NCBI GenBank assembly: GCA_012845835.1
Contig: JABAKD010000025.1
Location: 19,271,476 to 19,335,475, forward strand
Length of the DNA stretch: 64,000 nt
Source of the DNA: Undaria pinnatifida
Taxonomy: Eukaryota > Sar > Phaeophyceae > Laminariales > Alariaceae
Reading direction: 5' to 3'
Of the stretch, positions 1-58,720 are shown piece by piece. The stretch's first letter is position 1; each line of letters starts with the position of its first letter. Below the pieces are notes generated by a model. The model searched no databases. It was given only the letters and a program-made list of their open reading frames with translations, and was not told where the DNA came from. The position numbers and the translations under genes were made by a program.

Positions 1-1575
1 GCTGAGGCGAGTAGGTGCATGAGAAACCCCACTTTTTTTGTTTTTCAAAGTACCCCTCTCCGCTCTTTCATCAGTCCAATTGCTTTCACCCTCTCTGCTG
101 TCTGCTACGACACAGCTACGTACGAAGTATTATTCAGCCAGCAGCAACGGCGACACATCTGTCGAACATCATACCTGGTACGCATGCATTGCACCAAGCC
201 CTGTGAGTTCTCTGTTGTACAACTCGCACTGAACACGTAACACCTCGCCCGACAAAACTGCCTTTCTCGGTCTGTCTACCTGGGAGATTGACACCTAGCT
301 GTTATTTCTCGAGTGGTAGTGCCCATCGCACCTGGGAGGTAGTCGCCCCGGGAAAGGCCCACAGAGCAAGGCCCATACTGCCACCTGCCTCATTTCGCCG
401 AGCCCATAGAAACCCATTCCGGTAGGTTTGTGCTTTTTGCTACCTATGCTGCTATGCTACTTCATCACATGACCCTCAAGGCTCTGTTCTTGTGGCAATC
501 GCGGTACAATATCAGCCTCTCGCTGTGAGCTCTTTCCTTTGTGACAGCCACAGACGGTACTTCTGCGTGTATGTGCATGTGTGTGCGCTTCTGTGTGTAC
601 CAGGTACGCGTGAGCAGAATGTGCGTGCTCAGGCTCACAAAACGATCGAGAAGGGCGGTGGATTGTTTTTTTCCAAAGCAGCGCTTGTAGCAGAAACCCC
701 TCAGCCCCGCAGCCACTAAATCAGTACACCCGGAAGCAGTGTTTCAAGCTCTTGCATTTGCGCCAGGAATCACGGTGTATGCGTGTGGTTGATGCACAGT
801 AGGAGATCGAACCACGACAACATTTTCACGCCCAACGCAACGATCAAACACATATGTTCGGACCTCATATATACCAGTATACGAAGCATACAGCAGCAGC
901 AGCAAAAACAGTGGCTCATACATACCATTGGAACGCCTGTGTCGCCCCTTTTCGAACTGCGACGCCCCCGGGACATCAAGTCAGCCCCATTCCGAAGGGG
1001 AGCCTTTGTACTACTGTATCATATTATATGTCGTCGCAACGATACTTGGGTGGCGTGAATTTGCCGGGGAGGTGAAACATCTCCTTCGATTTCGACCTCA
1101 CGGCCGCCCGCCACGAAGCCCCTCACGACGGCGGCGCCGGCGTATGGCGTCATCGCGACGAAGAGAGCCACCCGCAGCAGTACACCTACACTCTTGAATT
1201 CAGCAGGAGCCCGGGACCAGCATCGCTGCAGCACCCCGCAACTGGTAAATGGAACCTGTTCAATGATTAAAGAAACAAGGATACTCTTTATTGCACCACA
1301 CGTTGGTCGGTGACGCTCCCAAATGTCTACGACGTTGTCGGTTACATGTTACGGTTCGAGTAACAACATGCAAGCCTCCGACCTCGGTAGAAAACCCGAA
1401 GATGATGATACGCGCGGATGGCTCCAGACGCCAGACGCAGGGCGGCCGACGCTCCCGGGGGACCGGAGGTCGGAGAGCACGCACCCGAAAAGAGTGACGA
1501 TAAAACATGCCTCCTGTCGCGAGCCGTTGCGTCAAATCGCTGAGAGGACGGAAATGGTCACGCAGATTGCGTTGA
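1..1575. other. Intergenic, no supported gene
   Basis: Short open frames on both strands look like chance. It holds two copies of the TACCTGGTA/TACCAGGTA motif (about 173 and 600). At 932-1030 there is a copy of a dispersed repeat centred on GACGCCCCCGGGAC that recurs at 4196-4310, 12110-12215 and 17960-18045. Confidence 0.5.
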
Positions 1576-1764
1576 ACCCGTTGTGGATTCCGACGTCGAG
1601 GTCTTGCGCCAGCACGTGCGATAGCAGCTGGCGTGGCCGAGGCGGGGGCACGCCTCGGCGAAGAGTCCGCGCGGATTATATTTGAGGTGTACAAGGAGCT
1701 TCGCCGGCTTCTGGACGGCCGCCGGTCGCCGGCTCGTTTGATGCCCATATTGGAAATATGTTGA
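1576..1764 (+). pseudogene. Coding-like 62-codon stretch, possible terminal exon or relic
   Basis: Open frame without ATG ending TGA at 1762-1764. The later part (EAGARLGEESARIIFEVYKE, then LRRLLDGRRSPARLMPILE) has the composition of a real helical protein. A neighbouring frame at about 1558-1620 also looks coding (DSDVEVLRQHV), suggesting a frameshift or small intron. I recognise no family. Confidence 0.25.
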
Positions 1765-1884
1765 CTGCTGTGCTACCGCAGCGGATGGTGGAGGTCAGAC
1801 TTCAGTGCCAGCAATGTATGCGCTCCACACTGCGTTGTGCCACATGTGGAATAAGAAGAGCATCTAGCTGCTACATGGGCTGAG

Positions 1885-2155
1885 GGGAGCGGATCGTGTA
1901 AAAGCCCACATGTCATGGGCCGCGGCCCCGCCGGGTCCATCAGATTTAGAGATGATGGGCGGCGGTCCGGCCCGACCCATCACATTTCTTGGATGCTGGG
2001 CCGCGGCCCGGCATGGCCCATCACATGTTCAATTTCTCACGGCCCGGCCTATCAATTTTTTGAAAATTCTCGGCCCGGTCTGGCCCGGCCCGGCCCATCA
2101 CGTGTTTCAAAGACTCGGCCCGGTTCCACCCGGCCCGGGCTATCGGTCCATGACA
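1885..2155. repeat. GGCCCGG-rich degenerate tandem repeat
   Basis: About four imperfect units of roughly 55-60 bases. Each couples a CGGCCCGGCCC-type block to CCATCACATNTT and a short A/T-rich spacer (near 1960, 2010, 2045, 2093). It resembles the inside of the hAT-like CCCGA elements but lacks clear ends. Confidence 0.6.
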
Positions 2156-3039
2156 AGCCCTGCCAATACCGGACGTATCGGATGCGGCAGACAAAATTGC
2201 TGCAGCAGGATCAACATAAGCAGTATTAGGACGACAACCAGACAAATCGCAGAGAACATATTGTACCTGGTATGAAAGAGGGAGATACATGTGGACACAA
2301 AACATAAATGTATGCTTCGAAGAATAATATCTGGTACCAGTATTCATTACTCATGCTATATCGAATAATACCAGGAACATCTTCGTTCTATTATACGAGG
2401 TATACTTTACTTTTCATTATACATTGTGAGAACCATAAACATAAAGCCGCCAACGGAAAGCCAACCACTGATAATATAACACGTCTCTGATACCAGTATA
2501 CCTGGTAACTTGGTGACTGGTGGCTGGTGACTGTTTAGTACGAGTAAACACCGATGCCTTGTTATCCGCTTGCCCCCACCGAACGAACCACCAGATATGG
2601 CATGCATAATACCTGCTATTAATACCCGCGATAGACCTGCCCCCGCAGGCACTATTCTTATGTTGTGCCCTCGCAAAAGTATTCTGTTTCGATGAAGTAG
2701 GTACAGAACGGAGGCAGATTTCGTGAATTATACTATAGGTTTCCGTTTTTTCTGTGGACTTCCCATGGTTTTCTTCTACAAAATCATGCTTTCTGGGTAT
2801 GTGTACGTCGTATGAGTGACCAACGTGGACGCTCATACCGCCTGGACATTGTCTAATGGCAAACGCAACCATGATAACATGATAATGAGGTGTTAATAGA
2901 GGGTTTTGAGACGAGACTGGAAGGGATCCCCCCCCCCCCCCCCCCCCCCCCCCCGACGCTGAGATTATTTTCGACTTACTGTACTTGTACGCTAACGGCG
3001 GCCACCACTCCGACCCTGAACCTTAACCATAGCCCTCTT
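2156..3039. other. Intergenic, motif-rich, poly-C tract
   Basis: No supported gene. Several TACCTGGTA-type palindromes (about 2262, 2334, 2494) and GTATAC/TATTAAT sequences. A C24 run at about 2930-2954. Confidence 0.5.
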
Positions 3040-3700
3040 TTACCCTTGTCTGAGAAGCCTGCTTGTTTGGTATGCCATTGGGTAAATTTTTCTGGAAACA
3101 CTCCACAGGGATATGACATGTGTATGCTACACGCCCTTTCGGACGAATTTCATAACACGTTTGTTCTCGATGACCGATATAGAGTGCAGACGCCGAGTGA
3201 CGCGCTTACTGAATGATCTCGACGAGGTCTTCTGAACGCCGCCGTGTTCGTTGTGCCCTGGCTGTGGAGGAAGTCGGCTCTGGTGTTTTATCCAGGGCGG
3301 TGTGTTGTTGTGTACGAGTACGAGGGGTCCCCCAACATCGAGGTCTGAGGAGGGAATTACGCTTATACCCTGGAATGAATACGGCGGAATTGTGGAGGAC
3401 AGGTGTTGGGAAAGATACGTAGAACGATCGTCACCCATGTAAGATAGGAATATCCAACGGACGGTATAAGCCATCGGAAGATACTCCTGTCACCCCGGCA
3501 AATTCGGTACGTAATGACATCGATTTGCCGATGTCGGAGATCGCACCGCGCTCTCTGGCACTTTTTCATCCTTCGCTTTATCAGCGAAGGAAGGCGCTCT
3601 CCTTGTCCCACATCGCACGGAAGAAAAGTAAGTACCTTTGGCGGCGGGGAAAACGCTGCCATGTCAATTGAGACCTTCTCGTAGAGTAGGGGCTCCATAG
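3040..3700 (+). pseudogene. Decayed coding region, family unknown
   Basis: Successive segments look protein-coding but in different frames with stops between them: about 3100-3210 (MLHALSDEFHNTFVLDDRYR), 3214-3345 (NAAVFVVPWLWRKSALVFYP), 3357-3440 (IPWNEYGGIVEDRCWERYVE), 3424-3670 (DLPMSEIAPRSLALFHPSLY). The last also meets a GTAAGT at 3629, so part could be an exon. I do not recognise the protein and do not rejoin it. Confidence 0.35.
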
Positions 3701-3706
3701 AATCCT

Positions 3707-4032
3707 CCAATGGGGCGGTCGCATTGCTCTGACACACTACCCCCTAACTGGGAGACCCGGACTATACTGCCATATAAACTAAACTATGGTAAAGGGCTTC
3801 CCCCCAAAAGGCGGTCATAATGTTCTGGCACACCACCGCCTTCCTGAGAGACCCGCACGATGCTGCCAACAAGGCGGTCGTATTGCTTTAGCACACCACC
3901 GCCTTAATGAGGCACCCCTACCAAACTGCTATATATTGACTAAACTGTAAATGGGACGGCTTCCCCCAAAAAGGCGGTCATGTTGATCTGGCACACCACC
4001 GCCTTGCTGAGAGACCCCTACTATTCTGTCGC
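3707..4032 (+). repeat. GGCGGT element, right-end units in tandem
   Basis: Three to four consecutive units of AAAGGCGGTCATNNTGNTCT followed by GGCACACCACCGCCTTNNTGAGAGACCC. This matches the right half of the dispersed GGCGGT family seen complete at 6431, 9405, 25852, 33566 and 34738. Confidence 0.75.
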
Positions 4033-5187
4033 CTTGAGCTAAACTACGAGCTCCAGTTGGTGTTACTACCCTGCCGTCCTCTGCCCTACCCTACCCTACC
4101 CTACTCTACTGCACGAACTAACGCACTTCCTGTTTCTGTCTGCAGGCCCACCGTGGCAGTTTTGTTGCAGAAGGCTTACGAGATATTTGACAGCACTTGC
4201 CCGGTACTTGCCCGGTTACGCCTCTTTTCAACTTGCGACACCCCCGGGATTTTCAGCCAACCACATACCGGAGGGGAAGCTGGTGCTGTGTTATATTACA
4301 GACTATTAATAGTGCGGGCATGTCCAAGGGACTTTGCCCGCGCCGGCAGATGTACGCAGATTCGATACCTGCCGGATACTGCTGCTGCCTGCTGTACCGA
4401 GTATGACATGTATATGTACCTGGTACATATGTACGATAGATGCTGGGTTTTTTACGGAGTAGATTCGATACTAGTTCCACCCAGTATACACGGTCGTGTA
4501 CCGACTGCACACCACAAATACTGTCATGACTTATGGCGTACCAGGTACTTGGTATCATACCGTAGCTGTCATAGATCCCATCAGTCTGTGTGTCCATCTG
4601 TTGTGTTTTACGGCATGTGCGTAATGGCCTTCACGTGAATCATGTTCCTTTAGGTGTTGTTTGTCCGCTTGTTGTGTGTTTACGGTGCGCAATAGTCTTT
4701 TTTTTTTGAACGTTTACGGAGCGACCTTAAAGTCATCAAGGTTGCTATCAATCAGGCATTTACATCTGTAAGTACCGGAACAGTGCGGAAGTACAAATAG
4801 TATAAGGTACAGCAGCATCTTCGTGCCGCTCGCGCATCGTACAGCTCCTTGCACTCCCGCTTCGGACATACCTCTGGCCTCAGCAACCCGAGCGAAGCTT
4901 CATGCGGCAGACGCATTAACCATATCAGATCGGTATCATATCGTTTCGGGCCTATCGCCCTCGGATTTCCCGAAAGAGTTACGCCGTCTTGCCTACGCAC
5001 TCAGACCATAGATAAGGTAATCCCCCAATTAGTCAACTATGTTGAGCGTTCGGTGTGTTAGTTGGTGGTGTAGGTGTATGCGTGTTAGCTAGTGCTGTGG
5101 TCTTAGTGCGTGCAATACATACCAGGCATGCGTTAAACAGCAACCAATGAGCCACTCAGGCAGCGCTGACGCGGGACCATTAGACAA
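4033..5187. other. Intergenic, no firm gene
   Basis: Holds a CCCCGGGA dispersed repeat (4196-4310) and two TACCTGGTA/TACCAGGTA motifs (4413, 4541). A coding-like frame ending TAG at 5009-5011 (ADALTISDRYHIVSGLSPSD, then FPKELRRLAYALRP) has no ATG of its own and no family I recognise. It may be a relic. Confidence 0.4.
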
Positions 5188-5390
5188 GCGGAAAGCGCGA
5201 GAGCGTGAGTTAGCAAAAGTTCGATGAAAATCGGCGAGCATAAAAACTACAATGTGGGGATTCTGAATTGAATCCTATGCGCGATTAAAATGGAAGCATG
5301 TACCGGGGGAAAGGGAAGACGCCTGTAACCAGGGCTTGTTCAGAATGTCGCTGAGGGTTAAACCTCTTACGATTTGAGCTGGAGAGAAAA
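5188..5390 (+). repeat. Dispersed repeat shared with 8573-8730
   Basis: Starts CGGAAAGCGCGAGAGCGTGA; the same order of blocks (GTTAGCAA, TCGATG..AAATCG, CCTATGCGCGAT, ACCGGGGG) recurs at 8573-8730 behind a tRNA-like head. It therefore reads as the body of a SINE-like element that has lost its head. Confidence 0.65.
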
Positions 5391-5689
5391 GTTGACCATT
5401 AAAAACTAAAAAAGAGACTGCTGTTGGAGTGTTTGTTTTATCCCAGGTATGTACATCTTAGTATATACATAGCAGATACTTGGTTAATGTGAAAAATCCA
5501 GACAACCCTGGTAGTCTTGATGTCTCGTCCCTTTTTGGGAAATAGGACCATGAAATATACAATTAAAAACAAACGATCGAGAGACTATTTTTCATCCCGT
5601 CTACGTAAGGCGAGCCAGCGGCGATACGAGCAGCACCGCGGTACGCACGTGTCGTACGGCGTTTTACATGGCATATCTCCTTACATTGC

Positions 5690-6220
5690 GTATGTGCCGT
5701 ACATCTCATTGCATTGCACCCGTGTCGTACAGCTCCTTGCATTCCCTACGTGTGGTACAGCTCCTTACATTGCACAGCTTCTTGCGTCACCCACGCATCT
5801 TACAGCTCCTTATATTGCACGCGCACCGTACAGCTCCTTACATTGCCCTCGTGTCGCACAGCTCGTTACATTGCACACGTATCGTGCAGCTCCTTACATT
5901 GCGCAGCTCCTTACATTGCGCAGCTCCTTACATTGCACAGCTTCTTGCATTACACATGCATCGTACAGCTCTGTACATTGCCCAGTAGTTCCTTACATTG
6001 CACAGCTCCTTACATTGCACACGTGTCGCGTACAGCTCCTTACGTTGCACACGCATCGTACAGCTCCTTACATTGCACAGCTCCTTACGTTACATAGCTC
6101 CTTACAGTGCACAGCTCCTTACATTGCACAGCTCCTTACATTGCACAGCTCCTCACATTGCCCTCGTGTCGTACCACTCCTTACATTGCACACGTGTCGT
6201 ACAGCTCTCTTACATTGCAA
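5690..6220 (+). repeat. CAGCTCCTTACATTGCA minisatellite
   Basis: About 530 bases of the 17-mer ACAGCTCCTTACATTGC, often alternating with a second short unit CACACGTGTCGT. Long open frames across it are produced by the repeat, not by a gene. Confidence 0.9.
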
Positions 6221-6317
6221 TTCGGTACTTAGGACCCCTTTAGCCCGGGCTGCTTGGTGTTGCTGATGCCGTAGTTGTCATTTTTGCGTTCTGAATTCCC
6301 AAAAGGCCAAAGGGTGC

Positions 6318-6427
6318 ATTGTAGTGTTATTGCAGTGTTATTGTAGTGTTATTGCAGTGTTATTGTAGTGTCATTGCAGTGTTATTGTAGTGTCATTGCA
6401 GTGTTATTGTAGTGTCATTGCAGTGTT
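6318..6427 (+). repeat. 11-bp tandem repeat, 10 units
   Basis: Ten units of ATTGYAGTGTY, 110 bases exactly, with T/C alternation at two positions. Confidence 0.9.
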
Positions 6428-6430
6428 ACA

Positions 6431-6690
6431 GCAGGGGTGTTCCCAATAAAGCGGTCTGCGTAAGGCGGTATCCCGGTATAATTAAGGCATACGAGTCAAA
6501 ATCGCGAGTCAAAATCGCTTGACGTGAGTGCGGGATTGCGCTCATAACCTGGCACGAAGAAGGCGGCTTTCCCCTATAAGGTGGCTTTCCCCAATAAGGT
6601 GGCTTTCCCCTATAGGGTGGCTTTCCCCTATTAGGCGGTCATACTGCTCTGGCACACCACCGCCCCCTTCCTGGGGGCTCGTATTTTATA
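6431..6690 (+). mobile_element. GGCGGT family element (MITE-like)
   Basis: Left end GGGGTGTTCCCAATAAAGCG, internal TAAGGCGGTATCCCGGTATA and CTCATAACCTGG blocks, a local expansion of GGTGGCTTTCCCC (four units), right end GGCACACCACCGCC...CTGGGGGCTC. Ends are imperfectly inverted. No coding capacity. Confidence 0.7.
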
Positions 6691-6831
6691 CTACTAATAG
6701 TACTGCTTACTGTAATGCTGTTCAAAGTCAATTTAAAACTTGGCGTTAATGTTGCTGTTAATGTCAACATGTCATTTGTTAGTGTTAATGCGTCTGTCTT
6801 TGGGACCGGTGTATTCAATGTGTAACCGTAC

Positions 6832-7300
6832 AACCTTAAAAACGGTTTTTATACTTTCCGAGCACAGATTGATTAACGTTACCCTGTTGACCCTGGTACA
6901 AGTGTATGCGGAGTCGCCGCCCTACTGCTGTACATCCGTAACGAGGACGCACAACCCAGCAACACGCGCGATCGGAGTATCACACACAGCTTGCAAGGAG
7001 AAGTTTCGACGAAATATTCCGAAATCTTCGATCTCACAGCTGGTAGTGTATTTTTAATTTTAGTGCAGTACGTACTCGTATACTATATAGAAGGTATAAT
7101 ATTAATATACATGAACACTCCAGCTGTGAGATCGAGGATTTCGTCGAAACTTGTACGTTGCAAGTTGTGTGTGATGCTCCGATCGCGCGTGCTGCGGGGT
7201 GTGTATATCCTTATAAAGGATACAGGTCAGCGATTCCCCTTGGTACTAGCTAGTACCAGGGTCAACAGGGTGATGCTAAGACGCAGTCTTTAATGGATTG
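6832..7300. repeat. Inverted repeat, arms of about 200 bp
   Basis: Arm 6850-7056 contains CCCTGTTGACCCTGGTAC, GCGCGATCGGAGTATCACAC and TCTTCGATCTCACAGCTGG. Their reverse complements occur in mirror order in 7108-7290. The arms flank an A/T-rich 50-base centre. Single arms recur at 18930-19150 and 21070-21290. Confidence 0.8.
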
Positions 7301-7342
7301 CAAGGACCAGTGTAACCACAAGCGCTATTAAAAAAAAAACTT

Positions 7343-7430
7343 CCAAACACCTCAGCTGTTGAGTTCGGCAAAATTAAGGGTCGATGCTCAACGTTTGCAA
7401 GCTGCGTGATACACCGGCCGCTCGTTTGTA
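7343..7430 (-). repeat. CAGCTTGCAAAGATGAG repeat, minus copy
   Basis: Reads GCAAGCTGCGTGATACACCG at its right side and CAGCTGTTGAGTTCGGC at its left: the minus form of a short repeat. Plus copies sit at 12795-12860, 35370-35440, 52665-52745 and 54880-54935; another minus copy is at 54155-54245. It shares its end with the inverted-repeat arms at 6832-7300. Confidence 0.65.
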
Positions 7431-7525
7431 CTGATAGATGTATTATCCTTTGAACGCATACGTATGACTCCTGCGGATGCTATCGGGGTGAACATCAAAA
7501 GAAAAATGTAATAAAAAATTATTAT

Positions 7526-7789
7526 TAGGGCTCTTCATGGGTCGGATCCCTTCTCGCGGGTAAGATCGGATCGGGTCAGGGTGGAGATCCCACCCGAACC
7601 GTGATATTTGAAAACCTACTGACCCGACCCGACCCGACCCGACCCGACCCGACCCGACCCGACCCGACCCGACCCGACCCGACCCGACCCGACGCGTGAG
7701 ATTTCGATCACTTCGTGACCCGGCCCACGACTTTTTGAAACCATCCCGGCGCCACCCGCGGGCCGGGTCATGACGCGTGAAAAGCCCTG
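7526..7789 (+). mobile_element. hAT-like non-autonomous element with CCCGA array
   Basis: Terminal inverted repeats TAGGGCTCTTCATGGGTC and GACGCGTGAAAAGCCCTG, flanked by 8-bp near-duplicates ATTATTAT (7518-7525) and ATTATAAT (7790-7797). The centre holds about 14 units of GACCC/CCCGA (7621-7693). An 8-bp duplication with CAGGG-type ends is typical of hAT elements (family knowledge). No transposase is present. Confidence 0.75.
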
Positions 7790-7797
7790 ATTATAAT

Positions 7798-8445
7798 AAT
7801 CGTGATTGTTATCAAGAGCCTAGGAAGCGTGTGCAGGCAGTTATCATGCTGCGTGAGTGTCGCGCACCTGTGACAACTTCATACGTTGCACTCCGAACAC
7901 AGCCGCTACCTCAGCAGTCCAGACTATTTTCCCCTCCACGACCTGAGCGGTCGGGGCTGTTTCCCCCTCTTCGACCCCAGCGGCCGGGGCTGTTTCGTGT
8001 TGTCGAAATTGTGACCGTCATGTGACATGTGGTGAATAGTTTTTTGGCGCGTTTTCCTTTCATCATAGCGTCCCTTAGGATTTAAGTTGAACGTTATGTA
8101 AATAAATGTATACCGGTAGCTGGTACCGGACCACCAGGTACCAGGTATACTGCTGTACCTCGGAGATGCCCTAGTAAAATACCTGGTGGTGCGGTGAGTT
8201 GTTTTCGGGGGGTTTTCGTTGCTCTTTCCGGTTTTGTTTTCGTTGTTTTCTTTCGTTGTTTTTCGTTGTTTTTTACTCCGTAACTTTTTTTCAAGTCCAC
8301 ATGGTTTACACAGACAGACGTACTCCTAGATCCATAGGGAGTTGGATCAGGGGTGTATGGCTTATATTCATCCCTTTTTTTTCAGCTCCTCCCCTAACGT
8401 ACCCCGGAATTCATATGGGGGGTGGGATCAGGGTGTGTATATGAA
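7798..8445. other. Intergenic, nothing clear
   Basis: No gene or strong repeat seen. Contains clustered TACC motifs at 8110-8150 (GGTACCGG, ACCAGGTACCAGGTATAC). Confidence 0.4.
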
Positions 8446-8730
8446 AAGCCGGTCGCCCCGGTGGCGTATCAGGGGCACCTCGAGCCTGGTATAGGTCAAT
8501 TTCGTGAGTTCGAGCCCCGCCGAGGGCATACTCGTATAAATTCGTTGGGGCTTTTTCTTGTGCACAAGTTGACTTGCGGAAAGCGCGAGAGCGTGAGTTA
8601 GCAACACTCGATGGAAAATCGACGAGCAGTGGGATTGCTGAACCCTATGCGCGATAATAATTGAAGACAAGAACCGGGGGGGAGAAGGGACGACACCTGT
8701 GACCACGACTTGTCCAGAAGCTGGAAAGTA
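8446..8730 (+). mobile_element. tRNA-headed SINE-like element
   Basis: The head GCCGGTCGCCCCGGTGGCGT has an A-box-like TGGCGTATCAGGGG, and about 45 bases on a B-box-like GAGTTCGAGCCCC. This is the spacing of an RNA polymerase III tRNA promoter. The body matches 5188-5390. The same head occurs on the minus strand at about 47860-47920 with a different body. Confidence 0.6.
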
Positions 8731-9114
8731 AAAGTGTGAGAAAAAATGTATACATATGTATGAAAAACAATACTTTGAGTAGGGGTAGATAGCTTATGGT
8801 CCCCCCTAGGGGTGTATATATATATTTTTCACAGAGTACTGCTTGACTTGTGTTGATCTTGTATAATATGCGCAAATGAAAAAATGAACGTAGAAAAAAA
8901 CGTTCTTTCGGGGATAAAAATCAACAGGTGCAGGCAGCGCTTGGCGGGGCTTGAACTCGCTTCTTGAGGTTTTAAAGTCTAATCCCTACCTGGTACATTT
9001 TTTAAGTGGATGTTCACAAGTTGAAGTTGCTTATGTTTCGTATCAGACTGGCACGCCGCTAACGATTACTTGATGGGTATAAAGAATTCGATGCGAGTCG
9101 ACGAGGGAAGAAAT
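8731..9114. other. Intergenic, nothing clear
   Basis: A/T-rich; only a TACCTGGTA motif at about 8987. Confidence 0.35.
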
Positions 9115-9260
9115 AGCCGAGAATTTTTGTCGCGATCGAAATGAAGGCGCGTAGCGTAGTGGGGAGGCGGGAGAATAGCCTGCTCAGATAGGGATCCGAT
9201 CTGAGTTTCGTCTAGGGGATCCGATCTGAGTTTCGTCTAGGGAGGGAGACGAGTGCAAAG
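9115..9260 (+). repeat. SINE-like body fragment
   Basis: Contains GAAGGCGCGTAGCGTAGTGG, GGGAGAATAGCCTGCT and a duplicated GATCCGATCTGAGTTTCGTC ahead of TAGGGAGGGAGACG. Same body at 11510-11640 (+), 16690-16840 (-) and 47690-47800 (-, with tRNA-like head). Confidence 0.6.
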
Positions 9261-9404
9261 GTAAATTGAAGACATGAGCAAAGCAAAAACAAAAAAACAT
9301 ATTGAATGTTCGCGGGACACCAACTTTGGTCGGGTAGGTAAACGTAAACGTATACTTGGTAGTATTGAAAGCGACGAACGTCGTAGCCCAAGGCCAACCT
9401 ATCC

Positions 9405-9590
9405 CACCACAAAATAAGGCGGTCGGAGTAAGGCGGTATCCCGATACAAGCGATCAAAACCGCTCGTCGCAAATATTGATAGGTAGTTGCACTCATAACC
9501 TGCAGCGAATAAGGCGACTTTCCCTTATTAGGCGGTCATATTGATCGCTCTGGCACACACCGCCGCGTTGCTGGGGGACCCCTCCTGCTC
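9405..9590 (+). mobile_element. GGCGGT family element
   Basis: AATAAGGCGGTCGGAGTAAG, CGGTATCCCGATACAAGCG, GTTGCACTCATAACCTG, TTATTAGGCGGTCATATTG and final CACCGCCGCGTTGCTGGGGG ACCCC: complete order of family blocks, with inverted ends. Confidence 0.75.
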
Positions 9591-10459
9591 TGTTATTAAA
9601 TGTTTTCCTGCCCAACCAATGTCGGAATCCCGCGAACATCGTAGTATTTAGAGGCTTCCCCTTTTCGGATGTAGTTGGCTTCACATCCTGGGCGTGCCGC
9701 GAGTCCAAAGGGGTAAACTTCCGTGAAAAAACTAGATAAGAAATAATTAGCCATCGCGCAAGCAACACGGAAGTAACACCAAACCATGGTCAAATAGCTT
9801 ATGACTTTAGTCGAATATTAGGGCGGTGAGTCGGAGGAAAGATTCGATCAAATTTTAGATGCGGTCCGATCAAATTTTAGATCGGTTTTATCCGAGGAGT
9901 TGACAAACTTTGATGCATTCAATGTATCGACTAGCTTTGAAGTTCGTAATCGAACGAGCGAAGCAAGCCCCAATCCCCCCCCCCCCCCCCCTCCATGCTT
10001 ATGGAGGAGGGGAGTAAGATAGCCGGCGAAAAGACGTGATGAACATTCGCGAAACTATCGCACCCATTTTGCGATTTTCGATTTTGGTTGAAGGGTACGA
10101 TCGAGCCAGACGTCTGCCACGTTTCACGGCCCCACTTGCTTACACCCCTTCCAGTTGACGCCCTTCTGCGCGTCCCATTTCTTTCAAGTGCCAGGTGTGT
10201 TGACTATTTATTCTCATGGTGTATCGTACTCAAGAGTATGCTACATAGTTTCGCCAGTTTTGTAAAATCACACACCAACTGCTGCTATACTGACGTGTTT
10301 GTCTGCAAAACGTACCTAAACACTGTTTCCAAGTGATATGCCCCCCCAAGACATGGGTGCAGCAGCTGTTGCAGATGCATACCGGTAGACTAGACTGTCG
10401 ATGTATGAAATTATCGACATATCTCACCGGGTCCTCGCGCCTTTGCCTCCCCCGCTTTC
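9591..10459. other. Intergenic upstream of the transporter gene
   Basis: No supported gene. Poly-C C18 at about 9976-9993; duplicated GATCAAATTTTAGAT near 9846 and 9869. Confidence 0.4.
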
Positions 10460-10682
10460 ATCCCCCCCCCCCCCCCCCCCCCTTTTCCCCTGAACGAAGC
10501 CGCCCAACTCATTAGAAAAGCGCGCTGCAACAGGAGAAGAGGGAAAACTCATCCAACCTCACCAATCGAAGCGCTGAGCGCATAACAAGCAGAAAAAGCT
10601 AAAGCGAGGGAGGGAGAGACCTTAAGTTGTTCGATTGGCTGGCTGGCTGGCTAGCTGGCTGACACTGCCGGCGACGCCAATA
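10460..10682 (+). promoter_or_regulatory. Putative promoter / 5' leader of the ABCB gene
   Basis: A C22 tract (10461-10482) is followed by 200 bases leading to the start codon. A CCAAT sequence lies at about 10561 and a GGCT tetramer run just before the ATG. No TATA box is obvious. The transcription start cannot be placed from sequence alone; assignment rests on position. Confidence 0.3.
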
Positions 10683-58090
<47,408 letters not shown>

Positions 58091-58720
58091 ACAAAGTCGC
58101 GCGACCTCTTCCTTTCAAGGGCGCGGTGCTCTTTATTATATGCGCAGTTCTGGGAGGCTGTCGCCCCTAATCGCGGTCGGTATTCATTTATTGGGTTGGT
58201 GGGTGGGTGGGTGGGTAGGGGGCACTACATACAAGCCAACTGCGTTGTCTGTAGCCGCGCCGACCTCGACGCGGCACACGCACGACTCATGACGCCGCCG
58301 CCATAGCATCCGCAGGGAGAGTTGGTCAGTCGATCGAGCGGTCGGTCAGTGGGTCAGTCAGTCAGTCAGTTGGTTAGTTGGTTGGGTGTTTGATGGGTTG
58401 ACTGGGTGGTTTGGTTTTGTTGCTGTCAGCTGGCTGGTTGATTGGTTGGTTGTTTGGCTGTTTGGCTGGTTGGTTGGGCTGATTGAATGTTTGGTTGGTT
58501 GGTTGGGCTGATTGAATGATTGGTTGGTCGGTTGGTTGGTTGGTTGGTTAGTTGGTTGGTTGGTTGATCGGCACTCTAAGATGGGTTGGTTGATTGGTCG
58601 GTTTGATTGGTCGGTTTGGTTGGTACGCTGGTTAGTCCGTTGGTGGGGCACCGAAGGTTTGTTATCTCGGGGCGCATGAGAATGCCATGCACTACTCGTA
58701 TCATAGCTACTAATAATAGT
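58091..58720. other. Downstream of the stop: likely 3' UTR, then GGTT-rich repeat
   Basis: No clear polyadenylation signal can be fixed. TTGGTTGGTTGA/GGTCAGTC low complexity covers 58320-58630. Confidence 0.5.

Noticed and set aside
5517-6266. 249-codon open frame
   Set aside because: It is read through the 17-bp minisatellite; the protein is just the translated repeat in several frames at once.
8446-8530. Functional tRNA gene
   Set aside because: A- and B-box-like motifs exist but I cannot fold a proper acceptor stem and anticodon arm; it better fits a SINE head.
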